A program made the translations under genes and the position numbers. From contig JAEMBT020000009.1 of assembly GCA_018873245.2 (NCBI GenBank), positions 2,732,001 to 2,796,000 of the forward strand: DNA of 64,000 nt, given 5' to 3'. This stretch comes from Archegozetes longisetosus. Its lineage: Eukaryota; Arthropoda; Arachnida; Sarcoptiformes; Trhypochthoniidae. Below the pieces are notes generated by a model. That model had not been told where the DNA came from, ran no database searches, and saw only the letters and a program-made list of their open reading frames with translations. This document shows, piece by piece, positions 33,344-48,416 of the stretch (position 1 is the stretch's first letter; every line of letters begins with the position of its first letter).

Positions 33344-33889
33344 TTTGTATTAATCTAATCGTAAACTAAAGTCTGTAAACAACACATATCAAAAATATGT
33401 TTCAAAGTCATAATAAACTTTAAACTTAAGGGGAGTTTAAGATATTACTTACAAGTATACATTTCTTGTGTTCGAAGTTTATTTAATGTGAGGATCAAGT
33501 TAATTGTTGCTAAATTTGACTTAAGTTATTCTCGTTATTTAATTCTTAAATGTCGAACTGAAAGAATTATTTTGTTACTTCCCAACTACCTATTGAGCCT
33601 AGATTTCTTTTTCTTCAAAATAATCCATTTTTCAATTTAGAGCCAATGAAAATACAAAGCTTGCGTCAATTTTCCTTTAAATCAAAAGTAACTTCAAAAT
33701 CTTTTGTATACAACTTAGCTTTAAAAATGTGGTCAAGTTTAAACTAATTCAAACTAAAACTTTAGAGGAAAATTTTAGTACAAAATGTTTAATTTTTTCT
33801 ACTTGAATAATAATTTGCACTATTTAGAAACTTGTAATATGCAAATAAAATCAATTAGCGAAAATATTCTCATCAATCTTTAATGTTTA
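33344..33889. other. Intergenic, no gene seen
   Basis: AT-rich; nothing recognised. Confidence 0.4.
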
Positions 33890-35010
33890 CGAAAACTTGT
33901 GGAACCAACGCATTTATACTGACATCCGAGGCAATTACAGGTATATATCTCTTATCATTCTTATGAATTGTTAAATATAATGTCAAATTTTGATTTATTG
34001 TGCACGTAATTAAATTCTTGAGAATAAGTATCAAGTTAGTCAATAAGTTGTCGATCTCTTATGTATTGCAGTCAATGGATTGTAAGCTGAGAACTTATTG
34101 ACTGACCTTATAGCATTTCTGTGCTTTTGCATAGTTTGTCTTCTGCTAGTGGATCAATCACACAATAGAATAGAAGCTACATTTGTATGCACGTGAAGAA
34201 TATGTTGTTTAATATAAGCTTTTATTTTGAAAACAGATTTGCATCTGTTAAATTTACATTTAATTTAAGATTGAATTTCATTATTTATTAAGTGAGTCTT
34301 TAATTGACTTAAATTAAGTATTTAAGACATTCTTCGAAAGCATAAGTAAAGGGTCTTTCATCTGAATGATTGTTTTTACGAGGAATTATTTCTCTCTAGT
34401 ACTAATTCTAAAATTATACTTCGTATAATCACAAGCAAATGGCTTTTCATTTTAGTGTCTTTTCTTATGAGGTTTAAGTGTAGCCCAAGTTTTAGACCTT
34501 TTGCTACTATTTAAAACTTTACATATAAATTTTTTTCATACAATCAAATAGGTTTATGCATCTATTGAGTAGTATTTATTCGGCAGTTGCTCTTCTACGA
34601 TCAGCAAATCAACAGTTATATGGAGCCAGTTTCTTATCATTAATTGTATGCCGTTAAACAATCCTTGTTAATCTCTAAATTTCTATTACTTCACAATATT
34701 TTCTTCAGATTATTTACATATTTATTGATCTCTTGATTAATAATTAACTTATTATTTGTTGAGTTGAGTTCTTTTTCTTCAGAAACTTCTTTATATTTGT
34801 TCTCTAATCCTTTAAACTTTTGAATGTCTTCTAAATTCAATTGTGACATAAATTTATCGGAGATCCTGCTTAAAAAGAACTTAGTTTTTGTAAAATAATT
34901 TATTCTCAAAAGTTCATTAAATTCATTTTGGTCTTTAGATTTCTACACTCAACCCATCTTTGATTTGAACAATAGATTTTTCATCAGAAATTCTTGCTAT
35001 TAGTAATCAT
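33890..35010 (-). pseudogene. Heavily decayed C2H2 zinc-finger gene copy
   Basis: Fourth intronless family member on this strand. The family start (MITNSKNF) is at 35010. The coiled-coil part survives at 34691-34909 (FLSRISDKFMSQLNLEDIQK), closely matching the 2.1-3.5 kb copy. Finger-like pieces (for example the complement of gacatccgaggcaattaca, 33910-33935) follow in broken frames with many indels. No usable protein remains. Confidence 0.75.
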
Positions 35011-35164
35011 TTTAATAATTGATTAACATTAAACTTAAAATAAAACTTAAAATCAAGTCTAAACAACGATTAAGAGGCATAAACTACATGAACCACGAAA
35101 AATTGTTCATACAATAAATCGACGTAATTTATGTAAATAAGTTATTTCAGACCATCGACTCACT

Positions 35165-35204
35165 CGTTGCTTCCTTTTCCGTTTTGGTCAACATCTCAGC
35201 AAAA
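35165..35204 (+). promoter_or_regulatory. Pyrimidine tract (5' TOP-like) before RPS24
   Basis: CTTCCTTTTCCG at about 35170-35181 lies 24 bases before the RPS24 start codon. Ribosomal-protein mRNAs usually begin in such a tract, which links translation to growth signals. The transcription start is inferred. Confidence 0.5.
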
Positions 35205-36249
35205 ATGGTATTTATTTTATTAATAATTTAATACTTAATTAATACAATTATAACTAATTTTATGCATAATTTAACCAAAAATTAAATAAATAAAGCTTTA
35301 TTTATCAATAATTTATATAAATTTAGACTAAGTTTTAGTTATAATTGACTTTAAACCTAAAGTAATTTAGTTATCTAAGGACGACACGTGCTTGTGTCCA
35401 TCAATTAATTATAAATTTGTATTTAATTAGTTATTAATTATATTTTCTGTTAATTACAGTCAGAAACAACTTGTACTATAAGGACGCGAAAGTTTATGAC
35501 AAATCGTCTTCTATCCAGAAGACAAATGGTACGACTTTTCACTCCATCCTTTTATTTCACCCAATGCCTAACTCAATGACAAAAAAACATTTTCTACAAA
35601 ACTAAAGCTTTTATTAATTGTTTAAATCGATTAATTGATGAACAGGTTGTGGATGTTTTACATCCGGGCAGAGCCACAGTTTCCAAGCAAGAACTCCGAG
35701 AAAAGTTGGCGAGAATGTACAAAACGACTCCCGACTTGGTGTTTGCTTTTGGCTATAAAACCAATTTCGGTGGCGGAAAGACTACCGGTTTTGCTCTAAT
35801 TTACGACACTTTAGATAACGCGAAAAAATTTGAGCCCAAATACAGACTCGTTAGAAATGGTTTATTGACGAGAGAAGACTGCGAGAAAACAGAGAAAGAG
35901 AGAAAGAATAGGATGAAGAAAGTTAGAGGAACTAAGAAATCCAAAGTGGGCGCCGGAGCCGCTAAAAGGTACCAATTATTGCTCTTTACATCTTTTCTCA
36001 ATTCACTTTATGCTATTTTTCTCTATTGGTGTCAAATCTTTTCTATAATTCGTATTTTTTTCTTTATTTCAATTCCTATTCCTTAATATCAGAAACATTG
36101 AGATCTAGTTCTCAATCGCTTTTGAAATGAAGTCTTTTCTCTGCTTTGAATGAATTATTTTCTACTTTTACTTCTAGTCTGAAATCTGTTAGTTTTTATT
36201 TAATTTATTAATTTTTGAATTTTTTCCTTTTGTTTCACAGAAAGAGTAA
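35205..36249 (+). CDS. RpS24: 40S ribosomal protein S24 (eS24)
   Basis: Exons 35205-35207 (ATG only), 35460-35528, 35646-35968 and 36241-36249. The protein begins [19 protein letters not shown] and continues [40 protein letters not shown] and [19 protein letters not shown], the eS24 signature along its whole length. It is part of the small ribosomal subunit in the cytoplasm. The intron right after ATG is typical of this gene. Exon 3 ends in phase 2, whereas exon 4 would give a short ending (KE, stop) only in phase 0. One extra A in the run at 35963-35967 would fix this. As written, the frame either runs on into exon 4 or reads into the intron. Confidence 0.92.
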
Positions 36250-36292
36250 TGTTTGGCAAAGTTTGAAATTTCTAATTGTATTAATTAATATC

Positions 36293-36298
36293 AATAAA
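36293..36298 (+). terminator. Polyadenylation signal of RPS24
   Basis: AATAAA about 45 bases after the predicted stop codon. Confidence 0.65.
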
Positions 36299-36660
36299 GA
36301 AATGATAAAAATTTGATTAATACGAACAATTTTTTGTATTCATTTCATTACTTTATTGAGTTTAACGTTATATTTAAGCTCATTATTGGAAAACTTAGCG
36401 TTACATTGATTGAAAATGAGTTTAATGAAATAATTTTCTACACAATAACTATGAAAATGAGGTGAAAATGTTATATAAATTAAAAAAATGACTGAAAATT
36501 GGAGTAAAATGATATTTGAGTTGACAACAAAGTTTAAATCACAAACAAATAAGTTCAATAAAAGTATATAAATAGGTTCTGAGAACAAAATGTATAAATA
36601 AATGGCAATTAATGTCTAGAAGTAGAGAGGATTCATAACCTGAGTTTTTGATTTTCTGCT

Positions 36661-38567
<1,907 letters not shown>

Positions 38568-39407
38568 TTGTTATAATAAGTTTATTGTTATTTACTAACG
38601 AGTAAAAAGAGTTTAAATTAGTTTGAAAGTGAGTATTATCTATTTATTTTTATCTAATTACATTCATAACATTTATCGACCGTTAAATAACTGTCAAATG
38701 AATAAATGTTTATTATATTTTTCTTATAGACTCTGATTAATTGAACTTGTATTGAATTTCTGGCATTTTATTGAACAAAACTGCGTAAAAGACTGTAATC
38801 AACAGTAAATAAAGATCTGATATAACAATAAGCTTAAGATAGGTTTTAGTGAATGCACAGAATTATTGTGTTAGACAAAGAAAATTTGGGGACCTTTTAA
38901 GCATTGCTTACCTCTAAATATTGTTATTAAGAATATTCAGTTTTTTAATCTAATAGAATCAAACTGATTGTGGCAGTATGCAAATTTTATCGATAGCAAA
39001 ATTCTCAATTGAATTAAACTGAATTGAATAAAGTCACTTTTCTCCAAGATTTATTAAGTTATGCTAAGCTTCATTATATTTTAAGGCAAGAATATTTTGC
39101 CATAATATTCGAAATTTTGTAAACAAAAATTAATCTAATTGGAAGCTAAATTTCAGTTTTCAAATATTCAAAATGAGTTGATATGTACGAAATATGAGAA
39201 TCACATACTATGAATAAAAATTCAGATTCTAAGTTGCTTTTTTAGAACTTAAACATTTGTTTGAATAGATTTGTTCATTATAATTAAGAAAGGATTGATT
39301 ATTTCTATAAGTTGTATTACACTATGACTGCACTAGTAGAGCACTAATAAGTCTTGAGTTATCATCTAGTAAAATAAACATAATAGACATTAACAGACAA
39401 AGAGTAT
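38568..39407. other. Intergenic, no gene seen
   Basis: Upstream of the eight-exon zinc-finger gene; its promoter is presumably here, but no motif was recognised. Confidence 0.4.
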
Positions 39408-39855
39408 TCATGAAAATGGCATAAAGAGTTTCGCAATCGAGTTGTAAATGTTTTACTCAAGCTGTAAAAATCATGACAAAGCTGAAACAGTAGAACACTT
39501 CGCATGTGAAAGTACCCAAAACTATTTATAGAATTATTGAAAAGTTTGAAAATACAAATACAACCGAACATAAACGTAGTGCTGAGTGTAAACCTAAAAC
39601 TTTTACCTCGAAGAAAATTAAAGTGCCGAAAGAAATATTTTGATCACAAGGATAACATTAGCTATTGACGAGATAAAAATTTTAGGTTTACGTTCAGCAC
39701 TACGTTACGGTTGTATTTGTATTTTCATTGATTCCATAAATAGTTTTGGTACATGCGAAGTGTTCTACTGTCAGATTTGTACAACTTAAGTAAAAATTTA
39801 AAACTCGATCGCGAAATCCTTTTTGTCTTGATGCCATTTTGATGAATACTTTTTG
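39408..39855. repeat. Inverted repeat of about 180-195-bp arms
   Basis: 39408-39602 and 39677-39855 are diverged inverted copies sharing gtagaacacttcgcatgt and aaatacaaatacaacc. The right arm on the minus strand has a short frame (MASRQKGFRDRVLNFY). It may be a foldback made from the 5' end of a transposase, but the family is not clear. Confidence 0.6.
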
Positions 39856-40239
39856 TTTGAGAATTGCGTATTTATACTTATTTTATCAGGCATTTGATAT
39901 GGAATTCTGTGGTGCATTCAGTTTCTCCGAATTCGTTAAGTTTTACACACTTAAATTTTAGTTTCAATAGTTTGTCTACACCCGTTATTAAGTCTTTTCA
40001 AACGATGTATTAAAATTAAATTATATTCATAAGATGAAAATTTTAGTTCATTACAAAAATTTAATTCATTTACATGCGAATCCGTGCACTTTCAAAAGTT
40101 TTTCTTCTGATTTCAACCGAAATAATTTTTTTTGTATATTTTAAAACCGAATTTCAGTTAAAATTATTTCCCTGAATTTTACCGTAGATTCAGAATTTTA
40201 ACTGGAAACCATTAATCTGACCTATATCTTATCAATCCA

Positions 40240-41715
40240 AAAGAAGATACACAAACACCTATATCACTATAGGTTTTAACAAGTAATGAAAACTTATATA
40301 AAACACTTTAACCAATAAAAAAGCACTTTGACATAAACATAACACTGTACATGCGATAAAATTGATTTAATTGTGATAAAATTATGAAGGCTTATGATAA
40401 AGATAACATGAAATGTGGAAAAGCGGTTTATGTTGTCTCAGCTGAAATGAGTCGTAATTAAGAGATATAATGACTTGATGAAAGTAGTGCAAAAAATGAA
40501 GAGACAAAGTTATTTCAACCTAGATTTAACTTTGATAATAGTGAATTCGACAATATTGTCGATGTAATTAGCGATTTCAATAAAGACAAAGTTCTTCAGA
40601 CACAAATGATCTTTTAGTAAAAATCCCTCAGTGAAAACCCACTTTCATTCAAAAACTATGCACGAGCAACTTTTTATAACTTATTTTATAAATTTGGTTA
40701 TAAATGTCATCACTCAAATAAAATTATAAGATCCGATCTAACTAACAAAGTTGAAAACAAACGAAAGAGAACTAATCATTTAATAGAAAAACCAATATTG
40801 AAAAAGTTCTCTAATTCACTGTTTATATATATCGATGAAACTTGTGCACAAAGATCACGTCAAATACAAAATTTTAAGGCCATTATACAATTTAAAAATA
40901 TTTAGATTCAAAATTTCGATTGGGATAGAAATCCGTTATTCCATCATTCACACGGGCTCTGAAAATGGTTTTGTTAAAGGAGCAGAACAAATATTCATTA
41001 ACAGTAAAATAAATAATGCAAGATTTGAGAACTGGCTTCAAAGCAAACCTTTGCCTAATTTGCATCAAAAATCAGTCGTAGTTCTAGACAACGCTAGCAC
41101 GCATTCTAGACAATACAGTAAACTCTCGATAAACTGTGATAATAAGAGTACAATTAAATGTTTTATTTTAATAAAATTAAATTTAACGAATATGCAAAAA
41201 ATGTGATCTATTTAAAACTAGTCAAAGAAAATGTTACTGCCAAACAATTTAAAGATGGTATAATTTTCAAATCTGGTTGTGCTCCCTTCGTCTTCCCCCT
41301 TACCATTGCGAGCCCAAGCCCATTGGATTAATTTGGGCTGAACTCAAAAAGATTGTTTCGAAGCATAACTCTAACAATAATTCAATGAAGTTTTATAAAT
41401 TAATTTCTAATCCTTTTAAAAATATATATCACATTTTTTGGCAAAAATGCATCAGACATAAAAGTTGAGTCAGACTTCTTGATTAAAGATAAAATAATCA
41501 ATAATGAATTACTAAATAAACACAATTATTCTACAAATCTTTTTCCCTAATTAAGATATATTAAATTGTTAAATATTTTGTAATTAGTAAACATTTTTAC
41601 TTGTATTTTCTTGAATTCTCTGCTTAATTAAATGGTTTTTAAAATTAAAGTTTATTTTTTGTTATGACCTCTAGCTCTAGAGGTGTTTGTGCATCTTCTT
41701 TTTGGATTGATAATA
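40240..41715 (+). mobile_element. Degenerate IS630-like transposon
   Basis: 40380-41470 holds a frame-broken transposase: YIDETCAQ (first aspartate), HTGSENGFVKGAEQIF, VVVLDNASTHS (second), LPPYHCEPKPIGLIWAEL (third position, with G where E is expected). It belongs to the same superfamily as the 28.2 kb element but is more decayed. Possible terminal inverted repeats are ccaaaagaagatacacaaac near 40246 and its complement near 41690. Confidence 0.6.
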
Positions 41716-41955
41716 CTTGAGTATGGTATCGTTGAATTCGTCTTGAGTACTTTTCAACGATATATAGGTTTAGTATATTTGCAATCGTTGGAAAGGAATT
41801 AGAACCGACTGACGCTTTGAACCATTTTGATCCCGTGGCTGCCTCATCTAAAACTTTGTGCACATTGACAACTTTGATCTGCTCATCAAGACCTGTCGAT
41901 TGACATTTGCTTTGACCTGCAACGCATTAGGCCGTTTTGCATCGTCCTTAGACAT
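41645..41955 (-). other. Unknown short coding-like stretch
   Basis: Two adjoining frames (MSKDDAKRPNALQVKANVN from 41955, then HKVLDEAATGSKWFKASVG to a stop at 41645) read like one protein broken by a frameshift. The end overlaps the putative right terminus of the transposon at 40.2-41.7 kb. No family recognised. Confidence 0.25.
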
Positions 41956-41959
41956 TTAT

Positions 41960-42931
41960 TAATATATTATATTAATCAACTCTTTATCTAAAGATTAAAG
42001 CAAAAATAGTTTTTGAGAACTTTCAATTTAGTTTTAATTTTTCGCAGTGCAAAAACTTTAGTTAGAACATGCTTAATATCTTGTGCTATATGAAATAAAG
42101 AAAATGATTAAAAATTGAGCACAAGTAGGAAATATTAGTCCTGAGATAAAAATTTCGATTTTCAGACTTTAAAATTCACTATTAGATGTTATGTACTGAT
42201 ATTCGATGAAATTTTTCTCTACTCGCAGACGTTTATTTCATTGAAAATATGTTAAAAACATCGGATACAATTTTCGGGTGCCTTCCTTCAAAACCATTGT
42301 CAAATTTTCTTTGACTTAACTGTACTTGATTAGAGAAGAAAAGAGAGAAATTACATCACACAAATAAAATTCTAGACTGAGCTTAATCTAATTAAAAATT
42401 TAATTGCTTTTTAATAATCATATAGATGACTCCTTATTCTCTTTTTAATATATAATTTGTGAATTCAATTGAAAGAAATTAATGTCAACACAACACTTAA
42501 CCGGATAATGATTAGAACATTGCGAAAATTCGATTATAAAAGTTGAAAGAGTCGACTAAGTAAAACCACATAAATTACATTTATTTAAATAATGGCTTTC
42601 AAACAAGAAGTACTTTTGAGAGCTTTGTATAGTTATACACTATGTTTGTAAATTCGTATCCTATGTTTGAGACCTTACAACTCCAAAAATAAATTATAAA
42701 ATTTTATGGATACATATCATTTTAGAAAAATGTTCAAGTTTTATGGCCGAAACTTTTATGAGACAGACTAATATTTCCTTCAAATCGATAGAGCAAAAAA
42801 TTATCAAAAAGCACGAAATCTAATAGTCAAACTTGTTATTCATTCGATAATATTCAACTTTTCAGCAAAGTATTTACAGTATATGTTAGTATTCCATTTA
42901 CCATATCTAAAATTAGCTAAAAGGCTGAAGA
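41960..42931. other. Upstream region of the receptor gene, no gene seen
   Basis: AT-rich, nothing recognised. The last 100 bases resemble those before the paralogue at 51807 (both have ttcagcaaag or ctcagtaaag, then tattt). Confidence 0.4.
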
Positions 42932-44282
42932 ATGTCAACTCTTATAGATAAAAATTTAAGAAGATTCAATCCAAACGAATTACTGCCTGAAAATGTTGTT
43001 ATCAAGAGTGCTGGAACTCATTTGTATAGAATTGGATTGTCTCTATATCCAGTTGGACCAGTCAAAAGGAGTAAATTTCATAATCCTATATTTGTGCTAA
43101 TAATTTTTATACAGTTAATCGTTAGATGTATTGTCTCATCACTATTGTCTGATGAAGATTCAAATCTACTCGAATTAATTGGCGATTTTCCTCACTTCAT
43201 AAATGTTAGAGTCCATATGAATATTGCTATATATCTAACAGCGCTTTTAGCACTTGTATCACAAATAATTCATTATTACAATTATAAGAACGATATAAAA
43301 CCGTCATATCTCAAACCATTTGAAATGTTATCTGGTTTGATTTCACCAATAAGTATTGGTCTCACAAATGAAGTAGATGTTTATAAAATGATTAAAGTGT
43401 CCAAAGTATCATTTTTGGTTTGTGAAGTCTATTCAAATTTAGTATTCCCTCTATTGGCTTTGTTAATATCTTTAGCTTCGTTTGGTTATAAAGTTTCAAT
43501 TGTAAAGTTTATCATTTTGGGTGTTCCTTATAGTTTGCTTTTTTACATAAGCGTAATGCATATGTTTAATTTTATTTTATGGCAATTGATTTATTTCTAT
43601 ATAATTTGTCATTACTTGAAAATTAAACTAAGAGTTATTAATGAAAAAATGAAACAAAATGATAGACTATTGAACTTATATAAGATTATCAAATCATTGA
43701 ACGTTATTTATTCAGAAATCGATGAATATAATAAAAATTATTGGTCGAAATTTTTATTTTGGACTTGGATTTTGTCAACGACACTCATAAGTACCATAAC
43801 TTATTGTATAATTTTCGGAAGAATGGCTTTCATGATGAGAATTCTTGTAATTATGGTCGTAATATCATTTGTGTTGAGTCAGATGTTCACCGTAAACACC
43901 GCCACTTCGATTCATTTTGAAGCAAATAAGTCATATAAATTATTGAATAATTGTTTCATTTCGTTAAGTGGAACAATTCTATCAAATCACCGAAAAATAA
44001 AAGTAAATATCTATCGGTTAAGAAATTATATATAAAGATTTTTCTCAATTTGTAGTTGATGTTATTCATTGAAAGAATTGGTCAAAAAAGAGCTGGATTT
44101 TATTGTTGGAAACTATTTATTATTAACTATTTTCGTGAATATGAAGTAAGAATTCTTTAATTTTCTTTTAAAAACTTCTTTTAAAACATTTAAATAAGAT
44201 AATAATTGTTATAATTTCTAACATGAAGGTCATTGCCGTCATTGGAATGCTTTTCCTGAAGATAACTGATATTTCATCATAA
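42932..44282 (+). CDS. Gustatory-receptor-like seven-transmembrane protein
   Basis: Exons 42932-44002, 44056-44145 and 44229-44282, phase 0 GT-AG introns of 53 and 83 bases, 404 residues. Several strongly hydrophobic segments can be read, for example IFVLIIFIQLIVRCIV, IAIYLTALLALVSQII, VFPLLALLISLASF, FILWQLIYFYIICH and ILVIMVVISFVLSQM. A short last exon ends VIAVIGMLFLKITDISS. The three-exon ending with a small terminal exon carrying the last membrane segment is typical of arthropod gustatory receptors. It is probably a chemosensory cation channel in the plasma membrane. Ligand unknown. A dead paralogue at 51.8-54.9 kb shares all three exons. The family call rests on architecture, not on a search. 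Confidence 0.7.
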
Positions 44283-45076
44283 ATCTCGATTTTTTCATAA
44301 TGATTCAAATTGTTTTATTATTTTTAGGATTAGATATTTGTTGATTAGTCAACACATTTGAGTCAAATGTTTGTACCATTCAATTAATTATAAATCATGT
44401 TATTTAATGATTATAGTAAAAGTCAATTAAAAATGTTTTTAGACTAGTTTGCATTAATCAAACTACATTTGCATAAAAGAGTAGACGTTAAATAGTTATA
44501 ATCAATAAAAGTGAATTTGGTTTATATTTAGGAATAGCTTGTATCGATTCAATGTCAAAGTTTAAAAATTAAACTTATGCTTCACTTTTGAATTCGTCCA
44601 TAAAATTGAATAAATATAATCTGAGAATACAAATCTCCAGTATGTGTAGCAATACAATCATAATATAACCTTAGGGCTAAATTTATAACTCATCTTTTAT
44701 TAGTTATTAGATGGAATCAGTGAAAACAGAAATTTCATGTCTTCAAAAGTGTATTTAATGGCAAAATAATGATTACATATCTAATGAATATATTCGTCTC
44801 CCGTTCGGTTGACAAGGCCCAGCGAAGTCAGAGGTTGTACTAACAATGACGTATAAGTTTCATTTTCAGAACTTTTAGACTTTTTTATCTCTATTCTTGC
44901 AAATTATTTATTTTGCAAGTAAAAATAAAGAAGTCAAATAAAAATTAAAAGAATTTTCAAATTAATTTTAGTTTGATGCTACATTCGAAAAGTTATAAGA
45001 AAGAAATCAATTTACAAAATAGTGCCACTGGTAAGTGTAACCTCTTGGCCTTTGTCAACCAGATAGAAAGTGAGTA

Positions 45077-45880
45077 TACCCAATCAATAATTTATATCCA
45101 AAAACTACCTTTTTTCATATCTTAAAATTATCTACATTTTGCTACATAAATATTATCTCTTTTTTCTCTTTTATTTATATATATGCATTTTAGATATAGA
45201 AAAATAAAATATGTAAAATCTATCTTTATTTTATCTTTAATTTTGATATATAAAATCTATCATTATTTTACCTTTTATTTCTACATAAATATATATATTT
45301 ATAAAATAAAGATATCCAACAAAATTATAACAAAAATTTTTATTTGTATTCGAAATTAAGTTTTACATGAATTGAAAAGAGTTTATTAATCAAATAATTC
45401 TCAAGCTAAACAAAAAATTAATAGTAGCGAATTTAAAATTTGATTATATATTAAAAGTTGAAAGCATTAGTGATAAAATTGTATGTATTAATTGCGAAAA
45501 CATTAAGCGGACTGTTATGTTTATAGAAAGTGGAGAAGAAAAACATGTTAATTCTTTTATTATAAATCCAATTGTAAGCTCATTATAATAATCAATTAAT
45601 AATTGACAAATCAATCGAATTAGAAAATTTTCCTTTAATTTACTTTATATCATACCTTTAATAAAAATATACATTAAATAAATATACAGAAATTATAATA
45701 AAAGTTAGGTTTTATATAAACTTTATCTCTAAAATATCTATAAAGAATCTCTTTTTGAAGAAAAGATAAAAAAATGATAAATTTCTGAGACTAAGTCCAA
45801 AAGTAGATAAAATAAAGATATTTTTTCTACCCTTTTTCAAAAAAAGATAGTTTTTATATAAAAATTATTGATTGGGTATT
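45077..45880. mobile_element. MITE with about 40-bp terminal inverted repeats
   Basis: Ends tacccaatcaataattt (left) and its complement (right), both continuing into aaaaact-type matches. The interior is rich in TATCTTTATTTTA-like strings. A 58-residue frame near 45415-45590 (VESISDKIVCINCENIKR) is unrecognised. Confidence 0.65.
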
Positions 45881-45959
45881 CATTAGAAATATAATTATTA
45901 TTTCGCCACTAAATATAGTTTTAAAGATACGAAATTCCGATTTCACTATTCCATCTAAT

Positions 45960-46170
45960 ATTTTTTAGCAGTTAATGTTATTTAATGAGACGGTCGATCA
46001 GAATAGAGATTGATTTTATTGTTGGAAACTTTTTCATAAATCATTTTCATTGACAAGGAGTTTTAACTAGCTTGAAAATAGATCACGATTCCATAGTATA
46101 CTATTTAATAGTTGACGTTTTTAACGTTAATACAATGACTGGAATTCTTTTCTTAAAACATATATAAGAT
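45960..46170 (+). pseudogene. Receptor-gene remnant (exons 2 and 3)
   Basis: 45968-46060 resembles exon 2 of the 42.9 kb receptor (ttgattttattgttggaaac is shared). 46133-46165 (TMTGILFLK) resembles exon 3. Stops are present and no exon 1 was found nearby. Confidence 0.5.
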
Positions 46171-46624
46171 TAATCCCTTGAAATGATTTCAGACATATGA
46201 TAACTGGGAGATACTGCTTAAATTCTTTTTCGTGTAGTGTCATGTTCATAATAAGACTCGTGAAGTCACACAATCATTTCAAGCGATTAATCTTATATAT
46301 ATTAATTGAAATACAAACTGTATTGGAGTCAAACCCGAAATTCGATATTCAAAGTCGAAAAATATAAAATGATGTTGAATGAATATGAACGACCTCGAGT
46401 ATGACCTCATTCGATTAGTATGGTCATGAAGATTCCAATGATGTATAATTTATGTCTACATCGAGAACATACTCACTCACAATGAAGAAATTAGAAGAAA
46501 ATGATCTGGAAGCGACTATGAAAGTGACCTTAAGATCACACATGTTAAATTTGTCTTCAGTTTGCTATGTACTATTTATTAAATAAAGTTCGAATTGAAA
46601 ATTGGCTTATTAAATCGGAGAAAG

Positions 46625-46853
46625 TCGAACGATGATAGATTTGATTAGAAAAGAGTTAGATTTTATCTTGTATTCTTTTAATATTCAATTATTCTTTGGT
46701 AGAAAATTTTTATCATTCACTGAAAATATTGATGAGAAAGAGTTAAGGCTATATTTTTCGAAAGTATAACTAGGTAATATAATTGTAAGGTTTAGTTCTG
46801 TAATTAATAAATAAGTCATGGCATTAATTTTCTTCAAAATTGCTGACATTTGA
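46625..46853 (+). pseudogene. Second receptor-gene remnant
   Basis: 46627-46720 loosely matches exon 2. 46815-46853 reads VMALIFFKIADI and stop, matching the last exon. The same last-exon sequence recurs at 63312. Confidence 0.45.
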
Positions 46854-47139
46854 TTATAAGCTTCAACTTTATTCTAGGTTAAAATTATCGAAAGTTAGTA
46901 AAAAGTTAATCATGATCATTGATGGCTAATCTCTGGTGTAACATTTTCGAGTAACTTCTTTTGAATTAGGTGTGTCCTATATGAATCAATGCATTGTGCA
47001 AGTACGAAAATATGTCGATCGAATGTATTCAAGGTTAAAGAGTCGAAAGTAATAGATAATACTTAGGAAGTTCAATTTATTATTCAGAAGGACAATTCGC
47101 CATCAGAGAATAATGCAACGAAAAACGATCACTTTTTAC

Positions 47140-48370
47140 CATATGATGCATTGGATTCAGTAATGACTTGTGTGTAGATATAAGGTTTGAGGATTATTGC
47201 ACTAAATCAATGTTTAGGTCTTACTTTACATTCAGACAAATTTTCATAATATGTTCCAATTAAGAAAATATGATTAAATCGGCAAACAAGTTGTCCCTAA
47301 TTCCTGCAGCAAAGAATTACAACTAAGAGTAGTTTTGCACTTCTGCGTCATATGAATGTGTTAACTGCATATTTCAATTACTGTATATATGCAATACAGT
47401 CAAACCTCTACAATCTGACACGATATTTTGCTATCACCATTAGTCGATTTATGGAGGTTGTCGGTTTGTAGAAAAACCTCTTTAATTCGACATGTCGGAA
47501 TATAGAGGTATAATTTTAAGTGCGTTGATAATAAAATCTAATTATTATTATTTAGAAACTTAAAAATAACTAAAAGACCTCTCAATTAAAAAATTCATTC
47601 AAAGTGACTTATCAGGCTTTACATTTTTTCTTAACAACAGTGGCTTCCAACGTGCTTTTTATACTCTCAACGTTTTGAATCAGCTCAGGATGCTTTGGTT
47701 GAGGAAATATGGATAATTTATTTACCATCAGAAATTATTTATTTAAACCAAAGAAACACATCTCGAGTGTATTAAATAGGCACCTCAGTGTCTAATTGTA
47801 GAGGTTCTAATGAATAGGAGATAACTATTGAAGGAAAAAACTATTGCCGGATTACGGAGTATGGAGGTGTCGAATTGAAGAGGTTTTTATAATACAAACT
47901 TCTTCGTAAGAATTTTTTGGAAATAAGATAAAGTCGAATTTGAGAGGTTGTCGTGTTATAGAGATGTCGGTATAAGGAGGGTTGACTACTAAGTTAAATG
48001 TGAATCAATTATTTACAAGCTTTTGAAATAAAACCTTATTTTTTGATTACGTTCATTTTTTTATTTTAAAATCTTAAAATTTGTGATTTATTGAAAATAA
48101 ATTGGAAAATATCACTAGTTGTATTATAAATAGACAAACGTCTATAGACTTGATTAATAATGAATTGATGCAAAAGTCTAAATAAAATGGAAAGAAATGT
48201 ACATCACATCCAATCTTATGCCAGAAAAATATTAAGAAATTCAGTAAGTTATTGAAAATAAATGATTTAAATGTATTTGAAAGTTGTGCTACTTTAAACG
48301 CGATTTTCTCATTTCTGCGCGTAAGGCCATAAGTCGTTACTGCATACAACGCATCATATGTCAATCAATT
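47140..48370. repeat. Dispersed duplicate of the 9.96-11.37 kb segment
   Basis: Matches the earlier copy on both sides of the insertion at 47397-47986. The coding-like fragment seen at 11074 is here more decayed, with a stop at aagtctaaataa. Confidence 0.72.
47397..47986. mobile_element. pogo/Tigger-like MITE
   Basis: Begins CAGTCAAACCTCTACAATC and ends with ...GGAGGGTTGAC, flanked by TA (47395-47396 and 47987-47988). Further inverted segments (gacatgtcggaatatagagg and similar) lie inside. Ends of CAGT..AACCTCTA type are known from pogo-group elements. No transposase is encoded. Confidence 0.65.
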
Positions 48371-48416
48371 ATTAAATACGAAGCTTATTCTCGACTTAAG
48401 ATAACTTCAAATTCTA

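Noticed and set aside
35969-36086. RPS24 reading through into the next intron
   Set aside because: The extra residues are hydrophobic and unlike any eS24 end. A good donor sits at 35969, and an acceptor with a short plausible ending lies at 36240.
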